A stretch of 8,892 nucleotides of DNA from JAWXBM01 sp034440115 (GTDB lineage: Bacteria > Pseudomonadota > Gammaproteobacteria > Xanthomonadales > SZUA-36): NCBI GenBank assembly GCA_034440115.1, contig JAWXBM010000153.1:1-8892 (forward strand), read 5' to 3'. Numbering within the stretch: the first letter of the stretch is position 1; each line of letters begins with the position of its first letter. The position numbers were made by a program, and so were the translations under genes. Shown piece after piece: positions 1 through 6,274 of the stretch. The notes beneath the pieces were generated by a model that saw nothing but the letters and a program-made list of their open reading frames with translations, ran no database searches and was not told the origin of the DNA.

Positions 1-1
1 A

Positions 2-802
2 GTGATCGCCACCGGAAGCCGATTTTTTTGCGCCATTGAGGAAAGAAATGGCCAGGCGTTCCATGGCATCGGCGCGGCGTGAAGCCACGGGTACTGGCAT
101 GGGCCTGTCAAGCGGTTCTTTAGAGGACGTTTCCGCGGAAACTTCTGCGGGAACGTTTTTCTGTTCGTGGAACAATTGTTCCATGGCGGATTGCAACGCT
201 GCGTTGATCAGTGCGCCGTGTTCCGGGGTGAAACGGCCTTTGAACACCCAGCAACCATCGTCATCGACATACCAGGTGAGTTGCCGTTGCTGGTAACGCA
301 GGTTTTCGTTCTCGAGCGCTTCCAGACGCTTGTGACGGCGATACAATCGCACTTGCTTTTCCACGTGACTGGCGGTGCCGCACAGGGCGACACCCAACAA
401 TGCATCTTCATTCTTTGCGGTCGCCACGCGGGTCATGGCCCGAGTCTTGGAATAACTGATTTTGCCTTCCTGGAAGGCTGCTCTGATCAAAGGCAAACCA
501 GGCAAAGCGCGGGCGGTACGCACCCGTTCCCGGGCGGCGCCAAGGTTTATCCCGCATTTCCAGTTCAGCCAATGGGCGCAGGAGTGGATGCCGGAGCCAT
601 GCCAGCCGCCGTGTTCGTCGAAGCGGCCGATTAATTCCAGCAACTGATAGGTACCGGCATCGAGATGGGCGGATAGTTCAGTGATTTCATCACCCAACTG
701 CTCAAGGCTTTCAAAGTACTCCGGGCAGGGGAATTCTGACGGGCGTGAAAGCGGGGCGGATGAAAAAGTGTTTGAAGCGGTATCGGAATGAAGCTTTTGC
801 AT
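2..802 (-). CDS. DUF222 (13E12-like) protein, probable HNH endonuclease, N-terminal part, cut by window edge
   Basis: The frame is open from the ATG at 802 to the left edge of the window (267 codons) with no stop, so the gene continues outside. An in-frame TAG at 827-829 closes the frame upstream, which makes this ATG the first possible one. Residues 30-200 look like a DUF222 domain: helical, with HWLNWKCGINLGAARERVR at 77-95, ARALPGLPLI at 97-106 and EGKISYSKTRAMTRVAT at 112-128. That is the W-L...AREKVRVA...G.ISYSKVR.ITRVA pattern of this family. Residues 211-240 form a low-complexity linker with a VPAE/VSAE repeat, followed by an R-R-A-D-A-M-E-R-L segment at 242-250. Family members usually run 400-500 residues and end in an HNH nuclease motif. 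That motif would lie outside the window, so nuclease activity is inferred, not seen. The physiological role of these proteins is poorly known, and they often occur in several copies per genome. No good Shine-Dalgarno precedes the ATG. The gene has its own upstream AT-rich region and is probably not part of the sox operon. Confidence 0.85.
   Translation of the reverse strand, partial: MQKLHSDTASNTFSSAPLSRPSEFPCPEYFESLEQLGDEITELSAHLDAGTYQLLELIGRFDEHGGWHGSGIHSCAHWLNWKCGINLGAARERVRTARALPGLPLIRAAFQEGKISYSKTRAMTRVATAKNEDALLGVALCGTASHVEKQVRLYRRHKRLEALENENLRYQQRQLTWYVDDDGCWVFKGRFTPEHGALINAALQSAMEQLFHEQKNVPAEVSAETSSKEPLDRPMPVPVASRRADAMERLAISFLNGAKKSASGGDH
131..154 (-). repeat. 12-nt tandem repeat inside the DUF222 gene linker, with a 14-bp perfect palindrome
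   Basis: Read on the coding strand, two adjacent 12-nt units, GTTCCCGCAGAA and GTTTCCGCGGAA, match at 10 of 12 positions. They encode VPAE and VSAE (residues 217-224). The second unit with its flank forms the perfect palindrome GTTTCCGCGGAAAC at 129-142. The repeat keeps the reading frame and lies in the low-complexity linker after the DUF222 domain. Confidence 0.6.
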
Positions 803-842
803 GGTGATCTGCCACTGGTTTATATACTATATAAATATATAC

Positions 843-871
843 ATTATAGCGTAATATATCCATATAATCAG
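843..871 (-). promoter_or_regulatory. Candidate sigma70-type promoter for the DUF222/HNH gene
   Basis: On the minus strand a perfect TATAAT lies at 848-843. A weak -35 candidate, CTGATT (871-866; T, G and A shared with TTGACA), is 17 nt upstream. Transcription would start near 836, leaving a leader of about 35 nt before the ATG at 802. The surrounding sequence is so AT-rich that TATAAT-like hexamers are expected by chance, so this is only a candidate. Confidence 0.35.
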
Positions 872-882
872 TGTATTATGTG
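861..882. repeat. Imperfect inverted repeat in the AT-rich promoter region
   Basis: CATATAAT at 861-868 and ATTATGTG at 875-882 are inverted copies matching at 7 of 8 positions, separated by CAGTGT. The dyad overlaps the candidate -35 element of the leftward promoter. That is a position where a dimeric repressor could bind, but no regulator is identified. AT-rich dyads also arise by chance. Confidence 0.35.
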
Positions 883-1024
883 CACTTATTCTTGTTCGCT
901 TTGTCGCAATCTGAGTCTGGAAACAAGCTGATCATGCATCGTCTTCAACTGCTTTCAACCCCGCTGGAACGGGGACTATCAATTGCCCACTATGATTGGG
1001 GAAGATCCAAAAATTTGAATGTGC

Positions 1025-1633
1025 TCAGCCAATACCGAGTCGGATTTCAAACTCCTTGCCAGAATGCTTAAACCACAACAGCAGGTACTCGGCGAAGGAT
1101 CGGCGAACCAGAATATCGATACCTTCATCATCAGTTGCTGCAAGCAAGACAGCGGCCTTGGCCAAGCCGGTCTGGGCACAGTCGCCGGCTTTGAACACAC
1201 TGGGATGCAGGTCCAGCGTGCAGCCTTTGGCCAGCACTTCCCGGGCTTTTTCGCCGCGCAGGGTCAGACAGATATTGCCGCCGCTCACAACGACCAGGCT
1301 GTGGTGCAGGCCTTTGAGTGCCTGTTCGAGATTCGGCAGCAGTTTGTCATTGCGCTCCGGCCTTGTCTCGATCAGCCATTCGTCCGGCCCGAGCCAGAAG
1401 ATGCGCGGTGTTTGATGCTCAGCTGTTTCAATAAATGTATTCGCCGACAGGGGGAGTTCCAGACCGGTACAGCTGTTCACAACGGTCAGAAAATCAGTTG
1501 CCGAGCTATCGCCGCGCAGATTGAAATAGTTCCGATCAGGGTTAATAGTCACAATCAGATCAGACTGATCTGCTGGCGGCAGTTGATCCAGTAGTTTCTC
1601 CAGGCCATGCCGGCGCATTCTGGCATCAAACAT
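1025..1633 (-). CDS. soxG: Sarcosine oxidase gamma subunit
   Basis: This is the gamma subunit of heterotetrameric sarcosine oxidase, a cytoplasmic enzyme that oxidises sarcosine to glycine with H2O2 formation and moves the methyl carbon to tetrahydrofolate. The product is 202 aa, close to the usual 190-210. It has the weakly conserved GcvT-like fold of SoxG: NYFNLRGD at 35-42, IFWLGPDEWLIE at 78-89, a region around ICLTLRGEKAREVLAKGCTLDLHP (121-144), and RRSFAEYLLLWF at 177-188 near the C-terminus. Gamma is the least conserved subunit, so the call also rests on its place directly after soxA. I chose the ATG at 1633 over the in-frame ATG at 1657. It has GGGGAG seven nt upstream and overlaps the soxA stop by only 8 nt (ATGTTTGA), whereas 1657 has no ribosome-binding site. 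The overlap suggests translational coupling to soxA. It appears to be the last gene of the operon. Confidence 0.9.
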   Translation of the reverse strand: MFDARMRRHGLEKLLDQLPPADQSDLIVTINPDRNYFNLRGDSSATDFLTVVNSCTGLELPLSANTFIETAEHQTPRIFWLGPDEWLIETRPERNDKLLPNLEQALKGLHHSLVVVSGGNICLTLRGEKAREVLAKGCTLDLHPSVFKAGDCAQTGLAKAAVLLAATDDEGIDILVRRSFAEYLLLWFKHSGKEFEIRLGIG

Positions 1634-4600
1634 TTTGCCGCTCCCCATGGGCATCATAAAAAACCGGCGTGACGATTTTTACTGCAGTTCGAAGTCCGTC
1701 GGCCGAGACTGCAAACAGGATTTCGCCCCTGCGCTCACGACCGCTGGCGACCAGGGCCAGGGCGATGGGCTTATCCAGGCAGGCGCTGATGTAGCTGGAG
1801 CTGACGTGGCCGCACATGGGAACCGGAGTCGGTACATCCGGATCGACCACCAGTTGCGCGCCTTCGGGCACTTTGGTTTTGCTATCCAGCGATTCCAGGC
1901 CGACCCATTGTTTTCGATCCGCCCGCAGCGCATCGGCTCGCGACAGAGAACGTTTGCCCAGGTAATCGCGGTCTTTGCGTACCATCCAGTGCAGCCCCAG
2001 GTCGCGGGGATTGACTGAGCCATCGGTATCCTGGCCAACCATGAAAAAACCTTTTTCGGCCCGCAGCACATGCATGGTTTCGGTGCCATACGGCGTGATC
2101 GACCAGGCTTCACCCGCGTCCATCAGCAGCTGCCATAGGTGCAGGGCGAAACGGCTGTCGATGTTGATCTCAAAAGCCAGTTCACCGCTGAAGCTCACCC
2201 GGAACAGTTGCACCGGCAAGGCGGCCAATTCGGCATCGCGCACCGTCATAAAGGGAAAGTCTTCTGGAGTTAGTGAAATACTGCAGCCGAGCTGCTGTAA
2301 CAAACGGCGACTGTTGGGCCCGGCCACGGCAATGGTTGAGAATTGTTCTGTGACTGAAGTGAGGAATACTTGCAATTCCGGCCATTCGGTTTGCAGCCAG
2401 GATTCCATCCACGCCAGCACCTGCGCCGCGCCGCCGGTGGTGGTGGTGAGATAAAAGGAAGTTTCATCCAGGCGCGCCATCACACCGTCGTCTTTTACCA
2501 TTCCGTCTTCACCCAGCAGAATGCCGTAGGCGCAGCGGCCGACCTTCATGTTAGCGATGGAGTGGGTGTACAAACGCTCCAGAAATTCCACAGCATCGGG
2601 CCCTTCCACGCGGATTTTGCCCAGGGTTGAGGCATCCAGTATGGCCAGTGATGAACGCACAGCGAGGCATTCACGAGCAACCGCCTGAGGCCGGGTTTCC
2701 CCAGCTTGCGGAAAATACTCCGGCCGCAGCCACTGGCCCACCACTTCAAATTCAGCCCCGGCTGATTCATGCCATTCATGCAGCGCAGTCTTGCGCACCG
2801 GGTCGAACAACTGGCCCACACCCACACCGGCGCACAGGCCAAACGTGACCGGCGTATAGGCTGGACGAAACGTAGTGGTGCCAATGCTGGCGATGGGTTG
2901 GTCCAGGATTTCGGCAACCACGCCCATACCATTGATGTTGCCCAGCTTGCCCTGATCAGTACCAAAGCCCAAAGCCGTATAGCGTTTGACATGCTCAATA
3001 TTGCGATAGCCTTCACGCAAGGCCAAACGCACATCGGCCACGCTGGTGTCATTCTGGAAATCGATAAATTGCCTGGGGCACCGATCGGCATCTTGGGTCG
3101 CGGGCACACGCCACAGTGCTTGTATTGGGTGTGTGGGCGATGTTTGGGTAGTGGGCGCCGCCAATTCAATCGGGGCAAATCCGCAATCACCAGCTGCGGC
3201 CAAACCCACCTGCGAACCTTGCAGCAGGCAATCCTGCAAATCCATCGCGCCATTGCCAGCTCCGGCCGAGCGCGTGGCTTGCACGGCAACATCCGGGACA
3301 AAACATTGCAGCTCGTCGTTCCAGCGGTTCTTGCCACCGGATTGCGAATGCAGATGCACGCTGGGACTCCAACCGCCGGACATGGCCAGCAGATCGCAGG
3401 CAATCTTGATGCTGCTCTCTACGGTCTTTGAACGATCACCAGACCAGGCTGCAACGGCTACTTCCTGCAGCCCTGATGCACCGTCAACGTCACAGACGAT
3501 ATGCCCCCTGAATACCGTGATGCCGAGGCGCTCCACCTCAGCGTGAATTGCACCAGCGCCCTCGGCGCGACTGTCCACGATGGCCGCGACCGCAGCGCCT
3601 GCCTGGTGCAGGTCGATGGCCGTCTGGTAAGCGGAATCATTATTGGTGAACACCACAGCGCGCCGCCCCGGGCAGACCGCATAACGTTGGATGCATTGGG
3701 AAACAGCGGATGCCAGCATAATGCCTGGCCGGTCGTTATTGCAGAACACCAATGGCCGCTCAATGGCGCCTTGTGCCAGCACTACCTGCTTAGCACGCAC
3801 CCTCCATAAGCGTTCGCGCGCCCGATACAAAGACTGTCCCAGAGATGATTCGTCAGAGCTGATGTTGCAACGCTCCGAAAGGGTGAGAAAATTGTGATCG
3901 TGATAGCCAAACACCGTGGTGCGCGGTAAAAGCGTAACGTTGGGCGCGCCCTTCAGCTCGGCCAGTATCGCTTCGAGCCAATCAGTGGCGAGCTGTCCAT
4001 CTATGCTGGCCATGGCGCTGGCTGCTGTGCTGAGCAGGCTGCCGCCCATCTCGCTTTGTTCATCAGCGAGGATCACCCGCGCACCGCTGCGTGCGGCAGC
4101 CAGGGCTGCCATCAGGCCGGTTGGCCCGGCTCCGGCAATCAGCACATCACAATGTGCGTTGATGTGTTCGTAGTGGTCCGGATCGGCTGAGTCGGGCGCC
4201 TTACCCCACCCCGCTGAGGCGCGGATCACGTGCTCATAAACGCTCCACAGCTTTCTCGGCGCCATAAAGGTTTTGTAGTAGAAACCCGCCGCTAACAGGC
4301 TGCTGCAGCGATCAAAAACAGCCGCCAGATCAAAGTGCAATGAGGGCCAGCCGCGCGGGGAGCGGGCTTGCAGCCCTTCATACAAGATGATTTCAGTGGC
4401 GCGCAGATTGGGCACGGTGGCGGCACCACTGCCGAGCTGAACCAGGGCATTCGGTTCTTCAACGCCCATGGCGACAATGCCGCGCGGACGATGCAGTTTG
4501 AAACTACGGCCAATGACTTTAATGCCATTGGCCAGCAATGCCGATGCCAGAGTGTCACCCGCATAGCCCTGTAATGCCTGGCCGTTGAAGCTGAAGTTCA

Positions 4601-4652
4601 GGGGCTTGCTGCGATCAATGCGGCCAGCGGACTTGAGGCGATATTCTTGCAT
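1626..4652 (-). CDS. soxA: Sarcosine oxidase alpha subunit
   Basis: This is the large subunit of heterotetrameric sarcosine oxidase. It binds NAD+ and carries the tetrahydrofolate site that receives the methyl carbon as 5,10-methylene-THF. The product is 1008 aa, the usual size (about 960-1010). Residues 16-100 are the N-terminal Fer2-like domain (FSFNGQALQGYAGDTLASALL, 20-40). It lacks the cluster-binding cysteines, as is normal for SoxA. Next come YYKTFMAPRKLW (125-136) and a dinucleotide-binding domain with GAGPTG at 174-179 and LAQGAIERPLVFCNNDRPG at 292-310. VKRYTALGFGTDQGKLGNING at 555-575 is a typical SoxA stretch. From about 620 onward lies a GcvT aminomethyltransferase-like domain (VGRCAYGILLGEDGMVKDDG, 704-723), with its C-terminal barrel after about 900. 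The ATG overlaps the soxD stop by one nt (TGATG) and has only a weak Shine-Dalgarno, so coupled translation is likely. The reading frame is intact. Confidence 0.96.
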   Translation of the reverse strand: MQEYRLKSAGRIDRSKPLNFSFNGQALQGYAGDTLASALLANGIKVIGRSFKLHRPRGIVAMGVEEPNALVQLGSGAATVPNLRATEIILYEGLQARSPRGWPSLHFDLAAVFDRCSSLLAAGFYYKTFMAPRKLWSVYEHVIRASAGWGKAPDSADPDHYEHINAHCDVLIAGAGPTGLMAALAAARSGARVILADEQSEMGGSLLSTAASAMASIDGQLATDWLEAILAELKGAPNVTLLPRTTVFGYHDHNFLTLSERCNISSDESSLGQSLYRARERLWRVRAKQVVLAQGAIERPLVFCNNDRPGIMLASAVSQCIQRYAVCPGRRAVVFTNNDSAYQTAIDLHQAGAAVAAIVDSRAEGAGAIHAEVERLGITVFRGHIVCDVDGASGLQEVAVAAWSGDRSKTVESSIKIACDLLAMSGGWSPSVHLHSQSGGKNRWNDELQCFVPDVAVQATRSAGAGNGAMDLQDCLLQGSQVGLAAAGDCGFAPIELAAPTTQTSPTHPIQALWRVPATQDADRCPRQFIDFQNDTSVADVRLALREGYRNIEHVKRYTALGFGTDQGKLGNINGMGVVAEILDQPIASIGTTTFRPAYTPVTFGLCAGVGVGQLFDPVRKTALHEWHESAGAEFEVVGQWLRPEYFPQAGETRPQAVARECLAVRSSLAILDASTLGKIRVEGPDAVEFLERLYTHSIANMKVGRCAYGILLGEDGMVKDDGVMARLDETSFYLTTTTGGAAQVLAWMESWLQTEWPELQVFLTSVTEQFSTIAVAGPNSRRLLQQLGCSISLTPEDFPFMTVRDAELAALPVQLFRVSFSGELAFEINIDSRFALHLWQLLMDAGEAWSITPYGTETMHVLRAEKGFFMVGQDTDGSVNPRDLGLHWMVRKDRDYLGKRSLSRADALRADRKQWVGLESLDSKTKVPEGAQLVVDPDVPTPVPMCGHVSSSYISACLDKPIALALVASGRERRGEILFAVSADGLRTAVKIVTPVFYDAHGERQNV
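1641..1646 (-). promoter_or_regulatory. Shine-Dalgarno site of soxG
   Basis: On the minus strand GGGGAG lies 7 nt before the ATG at 1633, inside the end of soxA. It favours 1633 as the soxG start over the ATG eight codons upstream. Confidence 0.75.
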
Positions 4653-4939
4653 CAGTCGGATTGCTCGTTATTCATGGTGGCGCCGTGCAGAATATAACTG
4701 CCACTGATCCGGTAAGTCACCGTATCGCGCTCCACGCCAAACCAACGTCGACAACCCAGGCTGTGGTTCCACAATTCCTTGTGCGCGCCGCGCACATTGC
4801 TGCGCATAAACAGATAGTCGGCCCATTCAGCATCGTTCAGGGCATCAGGTTGCTTCGGCCGGACGATGCCGGCTTCGCCGCCGTAGTGAAATTCTGTTTC
4901 AGCGCGCTCGCCGCACCAGGGACAGGTGATCAGTAGCAT
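4652..4939 (-). CDS. soxD: Sarcosine oxidase delta subunit
   Basis: This is the small zinc-binding subunit of heterotetrameric sarcosine oxidase, 95 aa from the chosen start, typical for SoxD. MLLITCPWCG opens the protein. Cys6, Cys9, His59 and Cys63 (in NHSLGCRRWF) match the Cys-Cys-His-Cys zinc ligands of the corynebacterial enzyme's delta subunit. EFHYGGEA (16-23) and the YRISGSYIL region are further family signatures. A longer frame begins at 4993 but would overlap soxB by 35 nt and add residues foreign to the family. The ATG at 4939 has an excellent GGGAGGG site 6 nt upstream and lies 19 nt after the soxB stop, so I used it. The subunit is structural rather than catalytic. Confidence 0.95.
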   Translation of the reverse strand: MLLITCPWCGERAETEFHYGGEAGIVRPKQPDALNDAEWADYLFMRSNVRGAHKELWNHSLGCRRWFGVERDTVTYRISGSYILHGATMNNEQSD

Positions 4940-4945
4940 GGTTAA

Positions 4946-4952
4946 TCCCTCC
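4946..4952 (-). promoter_or_regulatory. Shine-Dalgarno site of soxD
   Basis: On the minus strand GGGAGGG lies in the 19-nt gap between soxB and soxD, 6 nt before the ATG at 4939. It is the strongest ribosome-binding site in the window and decides the soxD start against the longer frame from 4993. Confidence 0.85.
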
Positions 4953-4958
4953 CGTTGC

Positions 4959-6209
4959 TCAGTGCGCCACCGCCGCAGCGCCGTGCTCATCAATCAGGGC
5001 CCCGCTGGTGAAACGATTCAGGGCAAAAGCAGCATTCAGTTCATGCGGCTCATCCCGCGCAATGGTATGGGCAAATACCCAACCGGAAGCGGGCGTGGCT
5101 TTGAAGCCCCCGGTGCCCCAGCCGCAGTTGAAATACAAACCCGCAAGCGGAGTTTTGCTGATGATGGGACAGGCGTCCGGGCTGACGTCCACAATGCCGC
5201 CCCACTGCCGCAGCATGCGCACGCGGCTGAAGCTGGGGAACAATTCGATGATGGCCTGCATGGCATGCTCGATGGTCGGAAAACTGCCGCGCTGACCATA
5301 GCCGTTATAGGCATCGATACCGGCACCGATCACCAGCTCGCCTTTGTCCGACTGGCTGATATAGCCGTGTACCGCGTTGGACATCACCACTGTATCCAGC
5401 ACCGGTTTCAAAGGCTCTGAAACAAAGGCCTGCAAAGGGTGGCTGATGATGGGCAAGCGGATATCGCCCATGGCAGCCAGCACGCTGGCGTGCCCGGCCA
5501 CCACCACACCGACCTTGTTGGCCGAGATAGCGCCACGGCTGGTCTGCACGCCGGTGATTTTTCCGTTGCTGCGATCCAGCCCGGTTACTTCACACTGCTG
5601 AATAATGTCCACACCCAGCGCATCGGCCGCGCGGGCAAAACCCCAGGCCACGGCATCGTGTCGCGCCACACCGGCGCGCCGCTGCAATGAAGCGCCCAGT
5701 ATCGGATAGCGCGCCGACTTCGAGGTGTTGAGTCCGGGAATGGCCGCCGTAACCTGTTCGGTAGAGAGCATCTCTGCATCGATACCGTTGAGCCGGTTGG
5801 CGGCCACGCGACGTTCGATGTCGCGCATGTCCTGCAGGGTATGGCCGAGGTTGTACACGCCGCGCTGGCTGAACATTACGTTGTAGTTCAGCTCCTGGCT
5901 GAGGCTTTCCCACAGCTGCATAGACTTTTCATACAGCAGCGAGGCTTCGGTCCACAAATAGTTGGAGCGCACGATGGTGGTGTTGCGAGCCGTGTTGCCG
6001 CCGCCTATCCAGCCCTTTTCCAGCACGGCGATATTGCGCAGACCATGCACTTTGGCCAGATAATAAGCCGTAGCCAAGCCATGTCCGCCGCCACCTACGA
6101 TGATGATGTCATAGTGCTTCTTCGGTTCGGGGGAGCGCCAGGCGGAAGGCCAGTCGCGGTTATGTCCCCAAGCCTTGCGCAGCAGGTTGAATGCAGAGTA
6201 TTTCGTCAT
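4959..6209 (-). CDS. soxB: Sarcosine oxidase beta subunit (flavin-binding, catalytic)
   Basis: This is the catalytic subunit of heterotetrameric sarcosine oxidase: sarcosine is oxidised at non-covalent FAD and electrons pass to covalently bound FMN, which reacts with O2. The product is 416 aa, the family norm. The FAD-binding Rossmann motif is GGGGHG at 39-44, with the ribose-binding Glu64 (VLEKGWIGGGNTARN follows). RRAGVARHDAVAWG (177-190) contains His184, which aligns with the histidine linked to FMN in characterised enzymes. NCGWGTGGFKATP (361-373) is the C-terminal flavin-contact region, with Lys370 at the position of a functionally important lysine in the corynebacterial enzyme (from memory). 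QWGGIVDVSPDACPII at 335-350 and the end GALIDEHGAAAVAH are also family hallmarks. The N-terminus MTKYSAF resembles proteobacterial SoxB starts, which supports the ATG at 6209, although no clear Shine-Dalgarno is present. It lies 65 nt after the dehydrogenase gene. Confidence 0.97.
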   Translation of the reverse strand: MTKYSAFNLLRKAWGHNRDWPSAWRSPEPKKHYDIIIVGGGGHGLATAYYLAKVHGLRNIAVLEKGWIGGGNTARNTTIVRSNYLWTEASLLYEKSMQLWESLSQELNYNVMFSQRGVYNLGHTLQDMRDIERRVAANRLNGIDAEMLSTEQVTAAIPGLNTSKSARYPILGASLQRRAGVARHDAVAWGFARAADALGVDIIQQCEVTGLDRSNGKITGVQTSRGAISANKVGVVVAGHASVLAAMGDIRLPIISHPLQAFVSEPLKPVLDTVVMSNAVHGYISQSDKGELVIGAGIDAYNGYGQRGSFPTIEHAMQAIIELFPSFSRVRMLRQWGGIVDVSPDACPIISKTPLAGLYFNCGWGTGGFKATPASGWVFAHTIARDEPHELNAAFALNRFTSGALIDEHGAAAVAH

Positions 6210-6248
6210 GTCGGCAGGGTTTTGAGCAGAGCTTTCAGATTTGTGGTT

Positions 6249-6271
6249 GTCAGGTTCATTTCGTCAGGTTC
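6249..6271. repeat. Short direct repeat upstream of soxB
   Basis: GTCAGGTTC occurs at 6249-6257 and again at 6263-6271, a 14-nt period, within the 65-nt gap between the dehydrogenase stop (6275) and soxB (6209). On the coding strand this reads GAACCTGAC twice. It may be a protein-binding or mRNA element, or simply a replication-slippage duplication. Confidence 0.5.
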
Positions 6272-6274
6272 GTT

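Larger units (their letters stand above)
803..1024. other. Non-coding gap between soxG and the DUF222/HNH gene
   Basis: This 222-nt stretch holds no convincing gene on either strand. Its left part (about 815-895) is strikingly AT-rich compared with the GC-rich coding sequence on both sides and carries runs of TATA-like sequence. This fits the promoter region of the leftward gene starting at 802. The right part (about 900-1024) has ordinary composition and must contain the 3' end of the sox transcript. It has a short GC-rich hairpin at 959-974 (CCCCG, 6-nt loop, CGGGG), but no T-run follows it on the minus strand, so it is not a convincing intrinsic terminator. Confidence 0.7.

Noticed and set aside
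16..60. Idea of a defence island at the left end
   Set aside because: Only one possible nuclease gene is visible and its nuclease part is outside the window. No partner genes such as methylase, helicase, toxin or CRISPR can be seen.
167..634. Plus-strand open frame of 155 codons at the left end
   Set aside because: It is antisense to the DUF222 gene, which shows clear family motifs on the minus strand.
959..974. GC-rich hairpin as intrinsic terminator of the sox operon
   Set aside because: The stem is only 5 bp and the minus-strand sequence after it (TTGAAAGCAG) has no T-run, so termination here is not supported.
1019..1594. Plus-strand open frame of 191 codons across soxG
   Set aside because: It is antisense to soxG, shows no recognisable domain, and soxG itself has family motifs, a good ribosome-binding site and operon context.
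2546..3403. Minus-strand open frame of 285 codons inside soxA
   Set aside because: It is in a different frame from soxA, has a biased composition rich in Trp, Cys, Arg and Pro, and lies entirely within a conserved gene.
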